DNA of 64,000 nucleotides from Lepiota brunneoincarnata (taxonomy: Eukaryota > Basidiomycota > Agaricomycetes > Agaricales > Agaricaceae). Position numbers and translations under genes: made by a program. Of the stretch, positions 22,626 through 35,300 are shown piece after piece (the stretch's first letter is position 1; every line of letters starts with the position of its first letter). The notes below the pieces were generated by a model. That model saw only the letters and a program-made list of their open reading frames with translations, made no database searches and was not told where the DNA came from. Location: NCBI GenBank assembly GCA_023014365.1, contig JAEBUN010000002.1:372001-436000 (forward strand). Direction: 5' to 3'.

Positions 22626-24368
22626 TTGAGAGAAGCCGTACCGCCGATCTCTACTGCTCCCAGAATTACTATAAGGCTTCCAGCCTCAGCTCGCAACATA
22701 GCGCATATTCTGCACACCGAAAACCAGGACGGTCAGACCGTTCCTACGCTAAGCTTAGCGTTACCAAACCAAAACTCGTTTCATACGAACCCTTTTGGTG
22801 CCCCCATGGTACCACAGATATCACAGTCGACTCCGACTGTACAGACAAACCAAACTACGCCGTCGACGACGACTACAGCTAGCAAAATGGGACACGAGCG
22901 TATGCCAATTCCCTTTAGCAATAATGCTCCCAGGTGGGATGCATCAAAACCACAGACATTGAGAAATTATCTCTGGATGCTGGAACGTCTCTTCACGATA
23001 ACGAAGACGACGGACGAGGCAGAAAGAATAAATTGGGCGGTGTCATATGTGGACCAGGATATCCGTGAAGAGTGGATGAGTTTTGCGGAGTTCTTAGCAG
23101 GAAGCTGGACAGGCTTCGTAGAGAGATTAAAGAAAGAGTATCCCGAGGCTGTGGCAGCCGAGCAGGGCTCAGTGCGACGCTTGAGGGAACTCTGTGCAGA
23201 GAGTAGAGGCATTGCGATGAATGAGGAGCATAAAGTCTTGGACTTTAAAAGGCGATTCATTCTCGAAGCAGAGAAGTGTCTAAAGTCGCCGGCGGTAGTC
23301 TCGAACCGAGAGCTAGTCGAGTTATTTACGAGCGCACTGGACTCGGTGTTCCAGGATGTGCTCAATGCGAGATTAGCGATCACCAGGGCGCGTAGAACCG
23401 CAAGTGATGGGTCGGCACTGACTGCAAAGGATTTACGCGAAGAGGACCCCTATGATTGGAGGATTGTCGTGGATAAAGCTGTCGAAATTTCGATTGGCAA
23501 AACACTTATGCGATCCCTTCATCAGGATTTGAGGCCGGTAAACTCGGCATCGATGAGCCATCCACCTGCGACGTCCAGAACAGGGACTTATGACCCAGTG
23601 GTAAAGCGAGAACTGCAAAGCTTAAAGCAGAAATTTCAGGATGAAGTCTCGCAGATGGCAGGTGGCCTCGCTGAGCTTAAGGACCTCATGAATATCCAGG
23701 GGCATACCTTAAAAACATATTTAGAGAGCTCGGCGAAAGACGGACATAATCATGCCAGTTATAATCACGCCCAGAGGAATACCGGAAGTGGGCCGGCAGG
23801 GTCGCTTTCCGATCGCAAGTGCTTCTACTGCTGGTTATTAGGGCATAGTTGGTTATTCTGCCCGGACATGGAGGCGGATAAACAAGCCGGCCGAATTAGA
23901 GTCGAAGGGAACAAAATATATATGGGAGACGGCTCGAGTATCCCTCGAGGAGAAGGGCCTATTAAAGAGAAAGTGGCAAAGTACTATGTGACAAAGGGAC
24001 AACTCTTCGTTCAGATACCAGAACTGCCGGAGGTTGAGCCTGAGTTACTGCAAGTACCAACGTCAGCAGTGTTTGCACAGAGAGCGTTCCCGAGGTCAGA
24101 AAACCAAAGGTCGCCAGCGGAAGAAGAAATCCGCCGTCTGAAGCAGCGCATGGAAATGTTGGAGACAGCTGCCATCCACGCTGGGAGTACCCCAAAGGTT
24201 AAGCTTATGACAAGAAAGGATGATAACGTCGAGATACAGTCTTTGGCCAAGCAATTGGCCCAGATACAGGCTAAGCTTAGTGGTCTGACGGATGGTACGC
24301 CCTCGGCAAGCCAGTATTTGGACACCAGGAGTGGCGCGAAGACTTGGAACTCGGAGTCGGGTTTCTAA
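22626..24368 (+). CDS. E2 Gag
   Basis: Structural capsid/nucleocapsid protein of the retroelement. The frame is open upstream of 22626, to at least 22500, without an ATG. The first in-frame ATGs are at 22806 and 22887 (MGHERMPIPFSNNAPRWD), where the conserved Gag-like sequence begins. A CX2CX4HX4C zinc knuckle (CFYCWLLGHSWLFC) lies near 23820-23870. A helical segment, EEEIRRLKQRMEMLE, precedes the C-terminus. It ends at the TAA 24366-24368, overlapping the protease frame by about 90 nt. Confidence 0.85.
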   Translation: MREAVPPISTAPRITIRLPASARNIAHILHTENQDGQTVPTLSLALPNQNSFHTNPFGAPMVPQISQSTPTVQTNQTTPSTTTTASKMGHERMPIPFSNNAPRWDASKPQTLRNYLWMLERLFTITKTTDEAERINWAVSYVDQDIREEWMSFAEFLAGSWTGFVERLKKEYPEAVAAEQGSVRRLRELCAESRGIAMNEEHKVLDFKRRFILEAEKCLKSPAVVSNRELVELFTSALDSVFQDVLNARLAITRARRTASDGSALTAKDLREEDPYDWRIVVDKAVEISIGKTLMRSLHQDLRPVNSASMSHPPATSRTGTYDPVVKRELQSLKQKFQDEVSQMAGGLAELKDLMNIQGHTLKTYLESSAKDGHNHASYNHAQRNTGSGPAGSLSDRKCFYCWLLGHSWLFCPDMEADKQAGRIRVEGNKIYMGDGSSIPRGEGPIKEKVAKYYVTKGQLFVQIPELPEVEPELLQVPTSAVFAQRAFPRSENQRSPAEEEIRRLKQRMEMLETAAIHAGSTPKVKLMTRKDDNVEIQSLAKQLAQIQAKLSGLTDGTPSASQYLDTRSGAKTWNSESGF

Positions 24369-25477
24369 AGGGTTCGAGGAAGGAGCCGGCTCTGAAGAAG
24401 AAGGTCGCCTTCGCCAGAGGACAGACTCCTGAGGATGCGTCGGATTCCGAGCGATCAGAAGAATCAGAAAATGAGGAAATAGGGCAGACAACGGAGGAAC
24501 CAGTGCGTGCTGCAGCAGGGGAATTACCATATAGAAATGTGAAACCACTGCGCCCGGTTGTTGAGGTGCCACCGTTGCCTGTCAGAAGGATGGAACCATC
24601 TAAGAAGGAGCCTGCGTATAAGCACCAGGCCCCTATAGAGAGGAGTGTCGATGTGGAGGAAGTACTCAGCAGGGTATTGAAGCGAGAAGCCTCAGTATCG
24701 CATGGAGAACTCTTGGCATTGTCACCGATATACAGGAACGCTTATAGGGAGCGCATTATGAGAAAACGGGTACCCACGAGTCAAAGCTTAATAGCAGGAG
24801 TAGGGCCCTGGGACGATGATACAGAAGATATAGAGATTAATAGTGGGCCAGTACAAGTCATGATAACGGAGCTAGCAGACGGCACTCGGAAGTATGATAC
24901 AGTGCTCCGAGAAGGCTCGGCAACCCAAGCCTGGGTAGCGCAGGATCCAATCATGCAGTACTTGGAGTCACTTCCTCGAAGAGACAGGGGACGGCAAGTG
25001 TTTATTGCGAAAGAATGCGAGCCGTTGAGAGTAGTGCCAACTCTGATAAATGGGATTCGGCAGGAAGAGGCCTTGCTAGATAGCGGGTCACAGATCGTCT
25101 CCATGAGTCAGGAAGCGGCGATTGCATGTCAAGTTTCTTGGGATCCAGATACTACGATAAATTTGCAGAGTGCAAATGGGCAGGTTGAAAAGACTTGTGG
25201 ACTGGCAAAGAACGTAGGCTTTACCTGCGGGGGAGTCACAATCTATTTGCAAGTTCACATCGTTCGTAACCCTGCGTATCGAGTACTCTTGGGACGACCC
25301 TTTGATGTAATGACGGCTAGCGAAGTCAGGAATAGCGCCAGTGGCGAGCAAACCTTGGTTATTACGGACCCAAATACCAGAGAACGGGCTGTGTTACCAA
25401 CTTATGCTCGAGGAGAGTGTAATCCTCCTAAGCTTAGGGAAAACAGTCAAAATTTTCAAGAAACCTCGATGAGTTGA
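24279..25477 (+). CDS. E2 protease (retropepsin) reading frame
   Basis: Opens after a TAG in the -1 frame relative to gag and has no convincing initiator, so frameshift expression is likely. The retropepsin active site is EALLDSGSQIVSM near 25070-25110, and the second conserved block is RVLLGRPFD near 25280. The domain is expected to cut the Gag-Pol precursor. It ends with TGA at 25475-25477, overlapping the RT frame by 40 nt. Confidence 0.8.
24359..24365 (+). promoter_or_regulatory. Candidate -1 frameshift site, gag/protease (E2)
   Basis: GGGTTTC read in gag phase as G GGT TTC, an X-XXY-YYZ heptamer directly before the gag TAA. Slipping back one base leads into the protease frame. The Z base is C, which is weaker than A or T. 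Confidence 0.55.
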
Positions 25478-28400
25478 CTGAGGGACAAGGAGAGGTGGCT
25501 TGTATAATAGACTATGATGATGAGAAGGGCCCTGTCATCGCACAAACACTAAGCTTAGCAAAAGGAAGCTTCTCAGAGGCCGAGCTACAGCTAATGTTCA
25601 TTGACCGAGTCATACGCAATGAGGACTGCCCACAGGAAGATAGAGCAACGGCGTTATCGTGCCTAGGGCGCATCGCCAACGCACAGGATATGGAGGGTCA
25701 GGGAATGACTGTCTTCGAAACTGAAGGGGATGACGAAGATATTGTACAATGCCTGGCTGGGAAGAAATATAAACCAGTCGCTTTAAAAGTGAGGCCAGTG
25801 TTAGGTGATTTACCGGAGAAATTCAGGATAAAACGAGAAATAAAAGGGGATCCGCTGGCAGAAATGCCTAAGCTTAGCATGCATCCTCCAGAGTTTGTCC
25901 CGACAGGCAGATATACGGAGGAGCGCAAGCTTAAGCTGGATGAAGCCCATGCAGGGGATTTCTTGTGGCCAGAAGAAAGAAAGCTGATGCACCAAGTCAT
26001 GATGCTTCAAGAAAGGGCATTCGCATGGACAGATGAGGAGAGGGGATGTTTTAGGGAAGACTTCTTCCTGCCGATCGAGATACCGACGGTAGAACATACT
26101 CCGTGGGTGGAGAAGCCCATTCCGATTCCACCAGCGATCTATGATGAAGTCTGTGCCATTATAAAGAGAAAGATTAGTGCTGGTGTATACGAGCCGTCGA
26201 ACTCATCCTATAGATCCCGATGGTTCTGTGTGGTGAAGAAAGATGGGAAAAGTTTGAGACTGGTACACAGCTTGGAGCCGCTGAACAGAGTGACGATAGC
26301 GCATTCAGGACTGCCGCCAGCAACGGAAGATTTGGCGATGCACTTCGCAGGCAGAGCTTGCGGAGGCATTCTGGATCTATATGTTGGCTATGACGAGTGA
26401 CTGTTAGCTGAGTCGTCTCGGGACTTAACAACGTTCCAGACGCCTTTTGGAGCGCTACGCTTAGTGACATTACCCATGGGATGGACCAACTCAGTGCCTA
26501 TATTCCATGAGGATGTAACAGCGATCCTAGCCAGTGAGATACCAGAATACACGATGCCGTACATAGATGATGTACCTATCAGAGGGCCGAAAACTAGATA
26601 TGAGTTGCCAGATGGCACGGAAGAGACGTTGAAAGAGAACCCAGGGATCCGAAGATTTGTATGGGAACACATGCAGACCGTCAATAGGATTCTACAGAGG
26701 ATGAAATACGTAGGAGGGACCTTCTCTGGGCCCAAGACGACTATCTGCGCTGATGAAATCACCGTGGTGGGTTTTGAATGCTCATATAAAGGACGGTTGC
26801 CTGCTACAGACACCATTGGGAAGATATTAAGATGGGGGGATTGCGAGAATGTCTCCGAGCTAAGGGGTTTTCTAGGAACAGCTACGCGCTGCAGGAATCA
26901 TATCCCAAAGTTCATAGCCATAGCGGCACCTCTGTACGAAAAGCTTAAAAAAGGGCAAGAGTTTGAGTGGGGAGAAAACGAACGGAAAGCGCAGCAGGAG
27001 CTGAAGGATGCGATTCAGCGCTGTTTCCCGACCAGGAACCCCGAATTTCCGAGTAAACAACCCATAGTAGTAGCCATGGATACCTCATGGAGGGCGGTGG
27101 GATACTACATATATCAGAGAGATGGAGAAGACGCTAAGCTTATACATTATGTGAAGTTTGGGTCAATATTATTGGATGAAAGACAGCAGAGATACTCTCA
27201 GCCCAAGCGAGAGCTATGCGGCTTAAGAATGGTGCTGGAACAAGAGAAATATTTACTGTGGGGATCAAGAAACTTAGTGGTGGAGACGGATGCGAAGTTT
27301 CTCTTTGGGATGTTAAACAACCCAGGGAAGCTCCCGAACGCCACAGTAAACCGCTGGGTGGACTTCATTAGGTCGTTCCACTTCACGCTAGTACACAAAG
27401 AAGGGAAGAACTTTGGACCGGACGGACTGTCCAGGCGACGCTACTATCCCGGTGATGAGACAGCCCGTCGCTTCGATGATGGATCCAAGGATGAAGGAGA
27501 GGAGTTCGAACTGATCAAAGAAGATCCAGGGGCCGCAGATCCTTTACCCTTGGAAGCCTTCTGTGATGAGATCGACAGTCGCTCTGGCTTCAACCAGGGT
27601 CTGGCGCGTGATGTGTATGATTTTGAGTATGAGCTGGATCAAGCCCGGGAAGAGTACTTGGATGAACAACAGGCTAAGCTTAGGGTTATAGAAGACCCAG
27701 CCTGTCCAGAAAACCATCGACAAGTACTAAGCTTAATGACGGATGTCAGGCTAGTGCCAGGTTTCGAAGAGGAAAAGTCGGCCGAGATAGAGGAAACATA
27801 TGATGAGTCGCGCAGGACAGATACAGCGCGAATACAAGATGAAAAGATACCCAAAGTCAGGGAATACCTGAAAACAGGGGGCAGTAGCGCAGCTGAAGGC
27901 TTGGATGAGCCAGATCTGCGTAAGCTTAAGCATATGGTAGAGCATTTCTTCTTGGATAAAGAGGGGAGGCTGTATAGGACGAGTCCTAGCGGTCAGCATC
28001 AGCTAGTAGTGGATAAGGAGCAACGTATGTATATGTTGCGAGCCAGCCATGACTTCCTAGGACACAGAGGAATATACGCAACCACTAAGCTTATAACGCA
28101 GAGGTTCTGGTGGCCGGAAGTTGAAGGAGACGTAGCTTGGTATGTGCAATCGTGCCATCTATGCCAGCAACGGCAAAAGGTGATCATCGAGACGCCGCCA
28201 ATAGTAACGCCCACGCCGTCGATATTCCAAGTGCTACATGTGGACACACTACATATGACGCCAAGTTCTAATGGGTGTAGTTATATTGTGCATGGAAGGT
28301 GTGGACTGTCATCTTGGATGGAGGCAAAAGCGTTGAGAAAAGAGAACGCCAGTTCGATCGCGCAGTGGTTATTCGAAGATATCATTTGCCGATGGGGCTG

Positions 28401-29223
28401 TATAGTGAAGATTGTCACGGACAACGGTTCTCCATTTAAGAAAGCTGTTCGATGGCTGGAAGAAAAATATGGGATAAAGGGAGTAACGATATCTCCTTAC
28501 AATTCCAAAGCGAACGGGATTATTGAGCGACCCCACTGGGATGTGCGACAAATGTTGTACAAAGCTACAGATGGAGACGTCAAAAAGTGGTATTGGCACC
28601 TACCGCACGTTATGTGGGCAGATCGGATCACCATTAGAAAAGGAATGGGGTGTTCCCCGTACTTTTTGGTAACCAGAGCGCACCCGACGCTACCTTTGGA
28701 TGTCAAAGAGGCCACTTGGCTGGTGCAGCTACCGAATAAGTACTTGACCACGGCCGAGTTGATAGGATATCGAGCTCAGGCTTTGGCAAAACATGTTCGG
28801 CATGTTGAGGAGATGCGTCAGCGTGTTTCAGACACTAAGCTTAGCAAGGCTTGGGAAATGGAACGGCAAGCAGCGCATAAGATAAAAGACTATCGCTTCG
28901 GCGCGGGAGATTTAGTATTAGTGAGAAATACGGCTATAGAGAGCTCAGCAGACAGGAAGATGAAACCCAGGTATCTAGGACCCATGGTGGTCATATCTAG
29001 ATCAAAGGGAGGATCTTATATCCTGGCAGAGTTGGACGGTTCGGTATGGCAGAATAAAGTGGCGGCGTTCAGAGTAATTCCCTACTTAGCCAGGAAACAT
29101 ATACCGTTGCCGCCGGAATTACAAGAGTTGATAGATCTGTCGCCAGAGGGACTGAAGACCCTGGAGGAGACTACTGAGGATGAGCCTAGTGACAGATGGG
29201 AGCCGGAAGAGTTGGAAGGATAG
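25438..29223 (+). CDS. E2 reverse transcriptase-RNase H-integrase (one in-frame TGA)
   Basis: The polymerase polyprotein copies element RNA and integrates the DNA. RT blocks: [39 protein letters not shown], and PYIDDVPI as the YxDD motif. RNase H starts near 27060 ([21 protein letters not shown]). Integrase has the HHCC finger (HDFLGHRG...CHLCQQ) and core residues in IVTDNGSPF and [13 protein letters not shown], then the [10 protein letters not shown] and [13 protein letters not shown]-terminal fold. There is no chromodomain. A TGA at 26398-26400 interrupts RT just before [12 protein letters not shown], probably a CGA to TGA change. It is otherwise intact. Confidence 0.85.
25450..25456 (+). 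promoter_or_regulatory. Candidate -1 frameshift site, protease/RT (E2)
   Basis: AAATTTT read as A AAT TTT lies inside the 40-nt overlap (25438-25477) of the protease and RT frames. It is in the correct phase and fits the canonical slippery rule. Confidence 0.65.
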
Positions 29224-29301
29224 AAAAAAAACCTGATATTGTGGACAGAACTATCTACTTATCGACGGAAAACTATCCTAGGGACTGTAAAAGCGTTAAG
29301 C

Positions 29302-32300
29302 TTAAGTGGGGAGGGGCTTGTCCAAGTCGGAGAGGTTGCGCAAAAGACTTTTGAGACGGATGCGCTCTTGAATGAGGAATTGGAACCTCTTTAAGTTAGC
29401 TTCGAGCGAGGGAATAGCCTCGATGAAGTCCCGGCTGAGCGAATTGAGGTCGCATTTGACAGACCGAGCGTCGTCACTGCGAGATTCAGACTCGTACTCG
29501 TCGCGAGAGTGAGACAGGAGGTTTTGGAGTTCCTGGAGCAAACGAGCTGCCCGGGAAAAGTGTCAGAACCGCTAAGCTTAACGAACAGAAGTGAGAAATT
29601 GCCCACCGGATAAGCCTGCGAAGGTGCGCTCATCAGAAGCAGACTTGGTACGGGCGCGTTTGGCAGTATTGGCGCTGGCTTTGGCTAGAACCTGTTCAGC
29701 CCGGACATAACAGCAGTGTTTAGTGTTCATATTGGGAACTTGACAATAGGGAAGAAGACGGACAGAGCCTTTAGACGATGAGGACTTTTTGACAGTCTCC
29801 TAGAGAGAGAAGAAGTCAGAATCAGTGGTTGGGGGGAGTGGAGCTGGCGCACCACGTCGGAGGTAGACAAACGACGCTTGCGATAAGGCGGAACTACACG
29901 AACCTCTTCGACGATAGCTTGAGAGACCTCCTCGTCGACCATCATGTCCTGAAGGCGAGCGATGATCTCAGCCAATGTAATAGGTTGAGAAGCAGCTAGA
30001 TTACCGTGTCAGCACCAGTTGCTTGGGAGTTGGAGGCACTATTTGTTATCAGAAACCACATCAGAAGGACAGTTAAATTTAGCTCATATTCCCATGTCAC
30101 TATGAAACTATCAGTAGTGTACATCAGAAGGACTATTCTTAAATATGCGCCTCATGTTTTCTTATCTCTGACTTGTAGTTACCCCGGTCTGGACTATTAT
30201 AGTAGGAGTACAGCCACACTTAGAGATATATAAGGATACAGTACATACCTTGTATCCTTATCTTAGTGTTATACAGTTCTTGCCTCCTATACCTCTTTGC
30301 CTTTAAACCGGCTGGACTATAGTGCTCCGTCGTCTCTAAGTCACGCCTAGTAGGACAAGACCAAGTCTGTATAGACATCTTGCCACGAACGCCGTGCTAC
30401 TCAAGAGCGAACCCCTAACCCGGGTAACAAAACACTAAGATACTCTGCTGCTTATCTCTTGCTCGCCCTCTACTCTGCTCTGCTTTACCGACGTACTGAA
30501 CGCGTCGAGGTACCCTGGTCGTTCAAAACGACGTACGAAAGAAAACCCCCTCTCTGTGTAGCCATCGCTACGTCCCTCAACCTCTCCCCGCCAGACGACC
30601 TGGCTTACCTACTTATCTTCGTCTTCACCTCTACCGCCACCCTCATCGCCTATCGAATCATCACCCTAGAACTCGAACGTATCACGTGCCCCTGTCACTG
30701 TTGCGTCGTCAGATCGTGGAATCTATACTCAGGGATATCCATAATCGCCACCCAATTCTTCATACTTCTAGCGATAATCGATTGCTAGACAAATATCACC
30801 ACGCCTCCAAAAAAATTCTCGGCCCGAGAATCCCCATCACCCCCACCTCCCAAATCGAGAACCAGAATCTCAGGATCAGGAACCAAAAACCCGGATCCCA
30901 GAAGAAACCCTATCTCCACGCAGACACCATCCCCATTCTACCCCCCATCTCCATTCGATTCACCCACTCCAAGTACATCGACACGTACAAGGACAAGTTT
31001 TGCTGACAAACTAGCAGAACGACAAAGACTACAACACGAAAAAGAACTACAAGAACATTACGAACGAGAAGAAGAAAGACGCAAACAAGCCGAAGAATAC
31101 CGTGCTAAAGTAGATCCATTAAACGACTACAAACTCCAAAGACTTAAGAACGCCCTCAAACAACCAAGAGGACTTTCTGCATCAGAAGAGAACTTACTCA
31201 CACGCCACGAATACGCCGTAAATCAAGGAAAACCCCAAGAAGACAACGACTCCGACGTCTATATAACAGACGACAACCAATCAAATCCCGATCCGCAACC
31301 ACCTGCCTTACCAGCACCAACCATACCCTTAGCCTTACCGGCTCCACCGTTACGACCAACGCAACCCCCATCACCACTGCCACCTGGACAATTACCAATA
31401 ATGGCCGCTGCAGCCACCCCAAAGGAGTTAGGACTCCTCAAACCCATCGCCTTCGATGGAACTAGAAGACTATTCGAAGATTGGATCTTCCAATGCGAAG
31501 TTTACGTGCTCGCTAATGCGACCACCTACAACACCGACCTCGCTAGGACTCTATTCGTCCTCTCGACAATGCAATCAGGAGATGCCCGAGCCTGGGCTAG
31601 ACAATACCTCCACGAGAGAAACGCCCAAACTCCACCAGGACAAACCATAGTCATGGAGTCATGGGACAACTTCACCGCCCGACTTAGGGCCGATTTCACC
31701 CCAGCAGACGAACATGCGTACGCGCATACCCGACTCCAAACCCTGCACCAAGCAGGCAAACCGATGACCGAATTCAATGCTCAATTCAAGGAACTCGTCC
31801 GACAATCCGGACTAAACGAAGATCGCACTCTGATTGATCTATACCGCAAGGCAATCGACCGCCGCATTGCCATGAAAATCGATGAATCAGAAAACCCCCC
31901 GACAACTATAACTGCTTGGTACACCCGAGCAAACAAACTTGACGATAACTTTCGCCGAATTAACGCCCTCTACGGGACCCCCAGAAACACGTTTCCCCAA
32001 AGAAACCAGTACCAACCCAACCGAGGACCAAGCCGTCCAAACAATAACGTGCCCTACGCACAATTCTACCAAAGGAGCAATGCTCCACGATTTACCCCAC
32101 GCGACCCACATGCCATGGAAGTAGACCATGTCACTATAGAAGAAGGATTCGAAGATCCTTATCCCGAAATCCCACAACCGGAATACACCAAAGAAAACTC
32201 CGCACAAGAACCATTGGAGTTAGATGCCGTTGTCACCGGACAACAAATGAAAGCATACCAAAACCAGGAATGCTTCCGATGTGGAGCTAAAGATCATTGG

Positions 32301-35300
32301 GTCAGCAAATGTCCCCAACCACCGCCAGCTAGACGCTTCCCAGGAATGCGCACCAATCCCCCTCGTCCTGCGAGAAATCCCAATCGTCCCTTCCCTGGAC
32401 AACAAAACACTCGTCCCGGATTCCCAAACAGGAACGCCCAACAATCACCGCAACGCAAGTACTCCCTTGCCGTCGCAGAAGTTGCATCTCAGATGCGCCA
32501 AATGGTCGATGACCTCGACCCGGAACTCCAACAAGAACTCCACTCCGCGCTAGCCGAGGACCCGGAGATGTGTCCATTCCAGGATTTTTAAAAAGGAACG
32601 CTGTCGACAGATGTGCCCCTGCACGTTCCAGAACTCAGAAGGACATTTCGTACTCTCACTCCCAGAAGGACATTTTCTCGATAAACTCTGTACAATTACG
32701 ACTATCCCCGAATAAACGATCCCTTTTCTTACCCATCGAGATTTGGAGTGAACGGACATCAAAACCTGTGGCCATCACCGCCCTGATAGACTCAGGAGCC
32801 CAAGGGAACTTTATTTCCCACAAAGTCGTTGAACGACATGGTTATCAAACCAAACGGCTGGACCAACCAATTCCACTCAGTAACGTTGACGGAACTGATA
32901 ATCAACATGGCAAGATCCATGAATACATCAAAATCAGAACCATCATTGATGGAAGAGATTGCACGCTAGAAGCGTACGTCACAAACACTGGTGAGAAGGA
33001 TCTCATCATCGGATTTCCCTGGTTGGAACAATACAACCCCGACATCAACTGGAAGACCAAGACATTCTCTTGGAAACCCCAAATCGATCACCAAGACTTT
33101 TCCAAACTCCTCAGAACCCTACGACGACCTGTCGAACTCAACTCCATCGCCATGGACATAATGGCCGGAAAAACCTCTCAACCCGAGGAAAATCCCGAAG
33201 AATACGTCAACCTGTCAAATGTTGACCTCGACACCTTCTCTCTAGAAAGAGAAATGAACCCCATGCTTCTAACCCCATTAGAAGTAAACGCCAAAGCGAC
33301 ACACGCTACAACGCTCCACAATGAGCAACATAACCCGACAAGATCGGCAAACCAAAAAGGAAAACAACCAGAATCAAACAAGGAACCACCCGAGATCCCT
33401 CGGAGATTCGCCCGATGGGCCAAAATATTCAACAAGAAAGCCTCCGAACGATTCCCACCATCAAGAACGTTTGATCACGAAATCGAACTAAAACCGACAT
33501 TCGAAGCAAAATCAATGAAACCTTATCAAGTGGCACCTGCCGAAGAAAAAGCGTTAAAAGAATTCATAGATGAAAACCTCCGAAAAGGGTACATCCGACC
33601 CTCAAAATCCCCTATGGCATCACCCTTTTTCTTTGTTGCCAAGAAAGGAGGAGACCTCCGACCCTGCCAAGACTATCGTTATCTAAACGATCACACCGTC
33701 AAAAACGCTTACCCAATCCCCATGATTTCCTCTATCATGGACAAACTCAAAGGAGCTAAGTATTTCACTAAGCTTGACGTCCGCCTAGGATACAATAACG
33801 TCAGAATCAAAGATGGCGACCAATGGAAAGCAGCGTTCAAGACTCCCATGGGTCTTTTCGAACCAACTGTCATGTTTTTCGGACTTTGCAACAGTCCCGC
33901 GACGTTCCAACATATGATGGACACGTTATTCTCCGAAATAATGGAGAAAGGAGGAATCATCATCTACATGGATGATATCCTAATCTATGGTAAAACCCAG
34001 GAAGAAACCGACCGACTTACGGAAAAAGTACTGCAAATCTTGCAGGAAAACGACCTCTACCTCAAAACGGAGAAATGCAAGTTCAACAAACAACGACTCG
34101 AATATCTTGGCATGATCATCACGCCAGACGAGATCAAAATGGATCCCGGAAAACTCAAGGGAATAGAAGATTGGCCCGTGCCAAAAACAGTCCGACACGT
34201 TCGGAAATTCATCGGATTTTGTAACTTCTACCGGAAGTTCATTCGCAGCTACTCCCACCACACCAAACCCCTGAACCAACTCCTTTCCAAATCAAACAAA
34301 TTCGAATGGAAAGAAGAACAGCAGAAAGCGTTCGAAACACTCAAGAACGAATTCCTAAAGGAACCGGTACTCCTCATGCCCGACTCCACAAAACCCTTCG
34401 AAATAGAAGCCGATGCTTCTAAATTCGCATCAGGAGCCGTCCTGTATCAATATGACATCAACGGAATACGAAAACCCGTATCGTTCTATTCAAAAACGTT
34501 CGGACCAGCGGAACGCAACTACGACATCTATGATAGGGAACTCCTCGCTATTATCCGAGCCCTCGAAGAATGGCGTCACTACCTCCTTGGCAGCCCCCAT
34601 ACTGTCCGTATCAGAACGGATCACCAAAACCTAACCTACTGGCGTAAACCCCAGAAAATCAATCGCCGACAAGCACGATGGGTACAGACCCTCGCTGATT
34701 ACAACTTCAAGTTAGAACACGTCCCAGGATCAAAAATTCCTGCACCAGACGCACTATCAAGACGTCCAGACCACATCCCTGACGAGGATAACGATAACGA
34801 AGATGTCACCATACTTCCAAAGAACCTCTTTGTCACCACCGCCGACATAGAAGATCAAAATCTGATCACAATACTCCCAGAACACCTCTTTATCGCCACC
34901 GTCGATATGAAACTCCAAGAAAGAATCACAGAATCACCAAAATACGACGCTAGAACCACCGAAGCGTTCAAACTCCTAAAAGAAGCCCACCCTAACGCCG
35001 CCGATAAAGACTTCGGAACAGTTCCAACCCCAAACGGTTCACTCCTCACGTTCCAAGAGCGTGTCATCATTCCAGAGGACCTCCAACTCAGACGCGATGT
35101 CATCGCAAGATACCACGACCATCCTACACGTGGTCACCCTGGAGAACAGGAAACATACCGCCTCGCCAAGAAAGAAGTATATTGGCCAGGAATGTCGACA
35201 TTCATAAAAAACTATGTCAAAGGCTGTCCAGAGTGTCAGCAACACAAAATCATACGCAGACCGGATCGCGCGCCGACTCAACCGATCCCTCCGCCATCCT

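Noticed and set aside
26398..26400. Selenocysteine or programmed readthrough at the TGA in E2 RT
   Set aside because: Context and the CpG mutation pattern make CGA to TGA decay the simpler explanation. No readthrough signal is seen.
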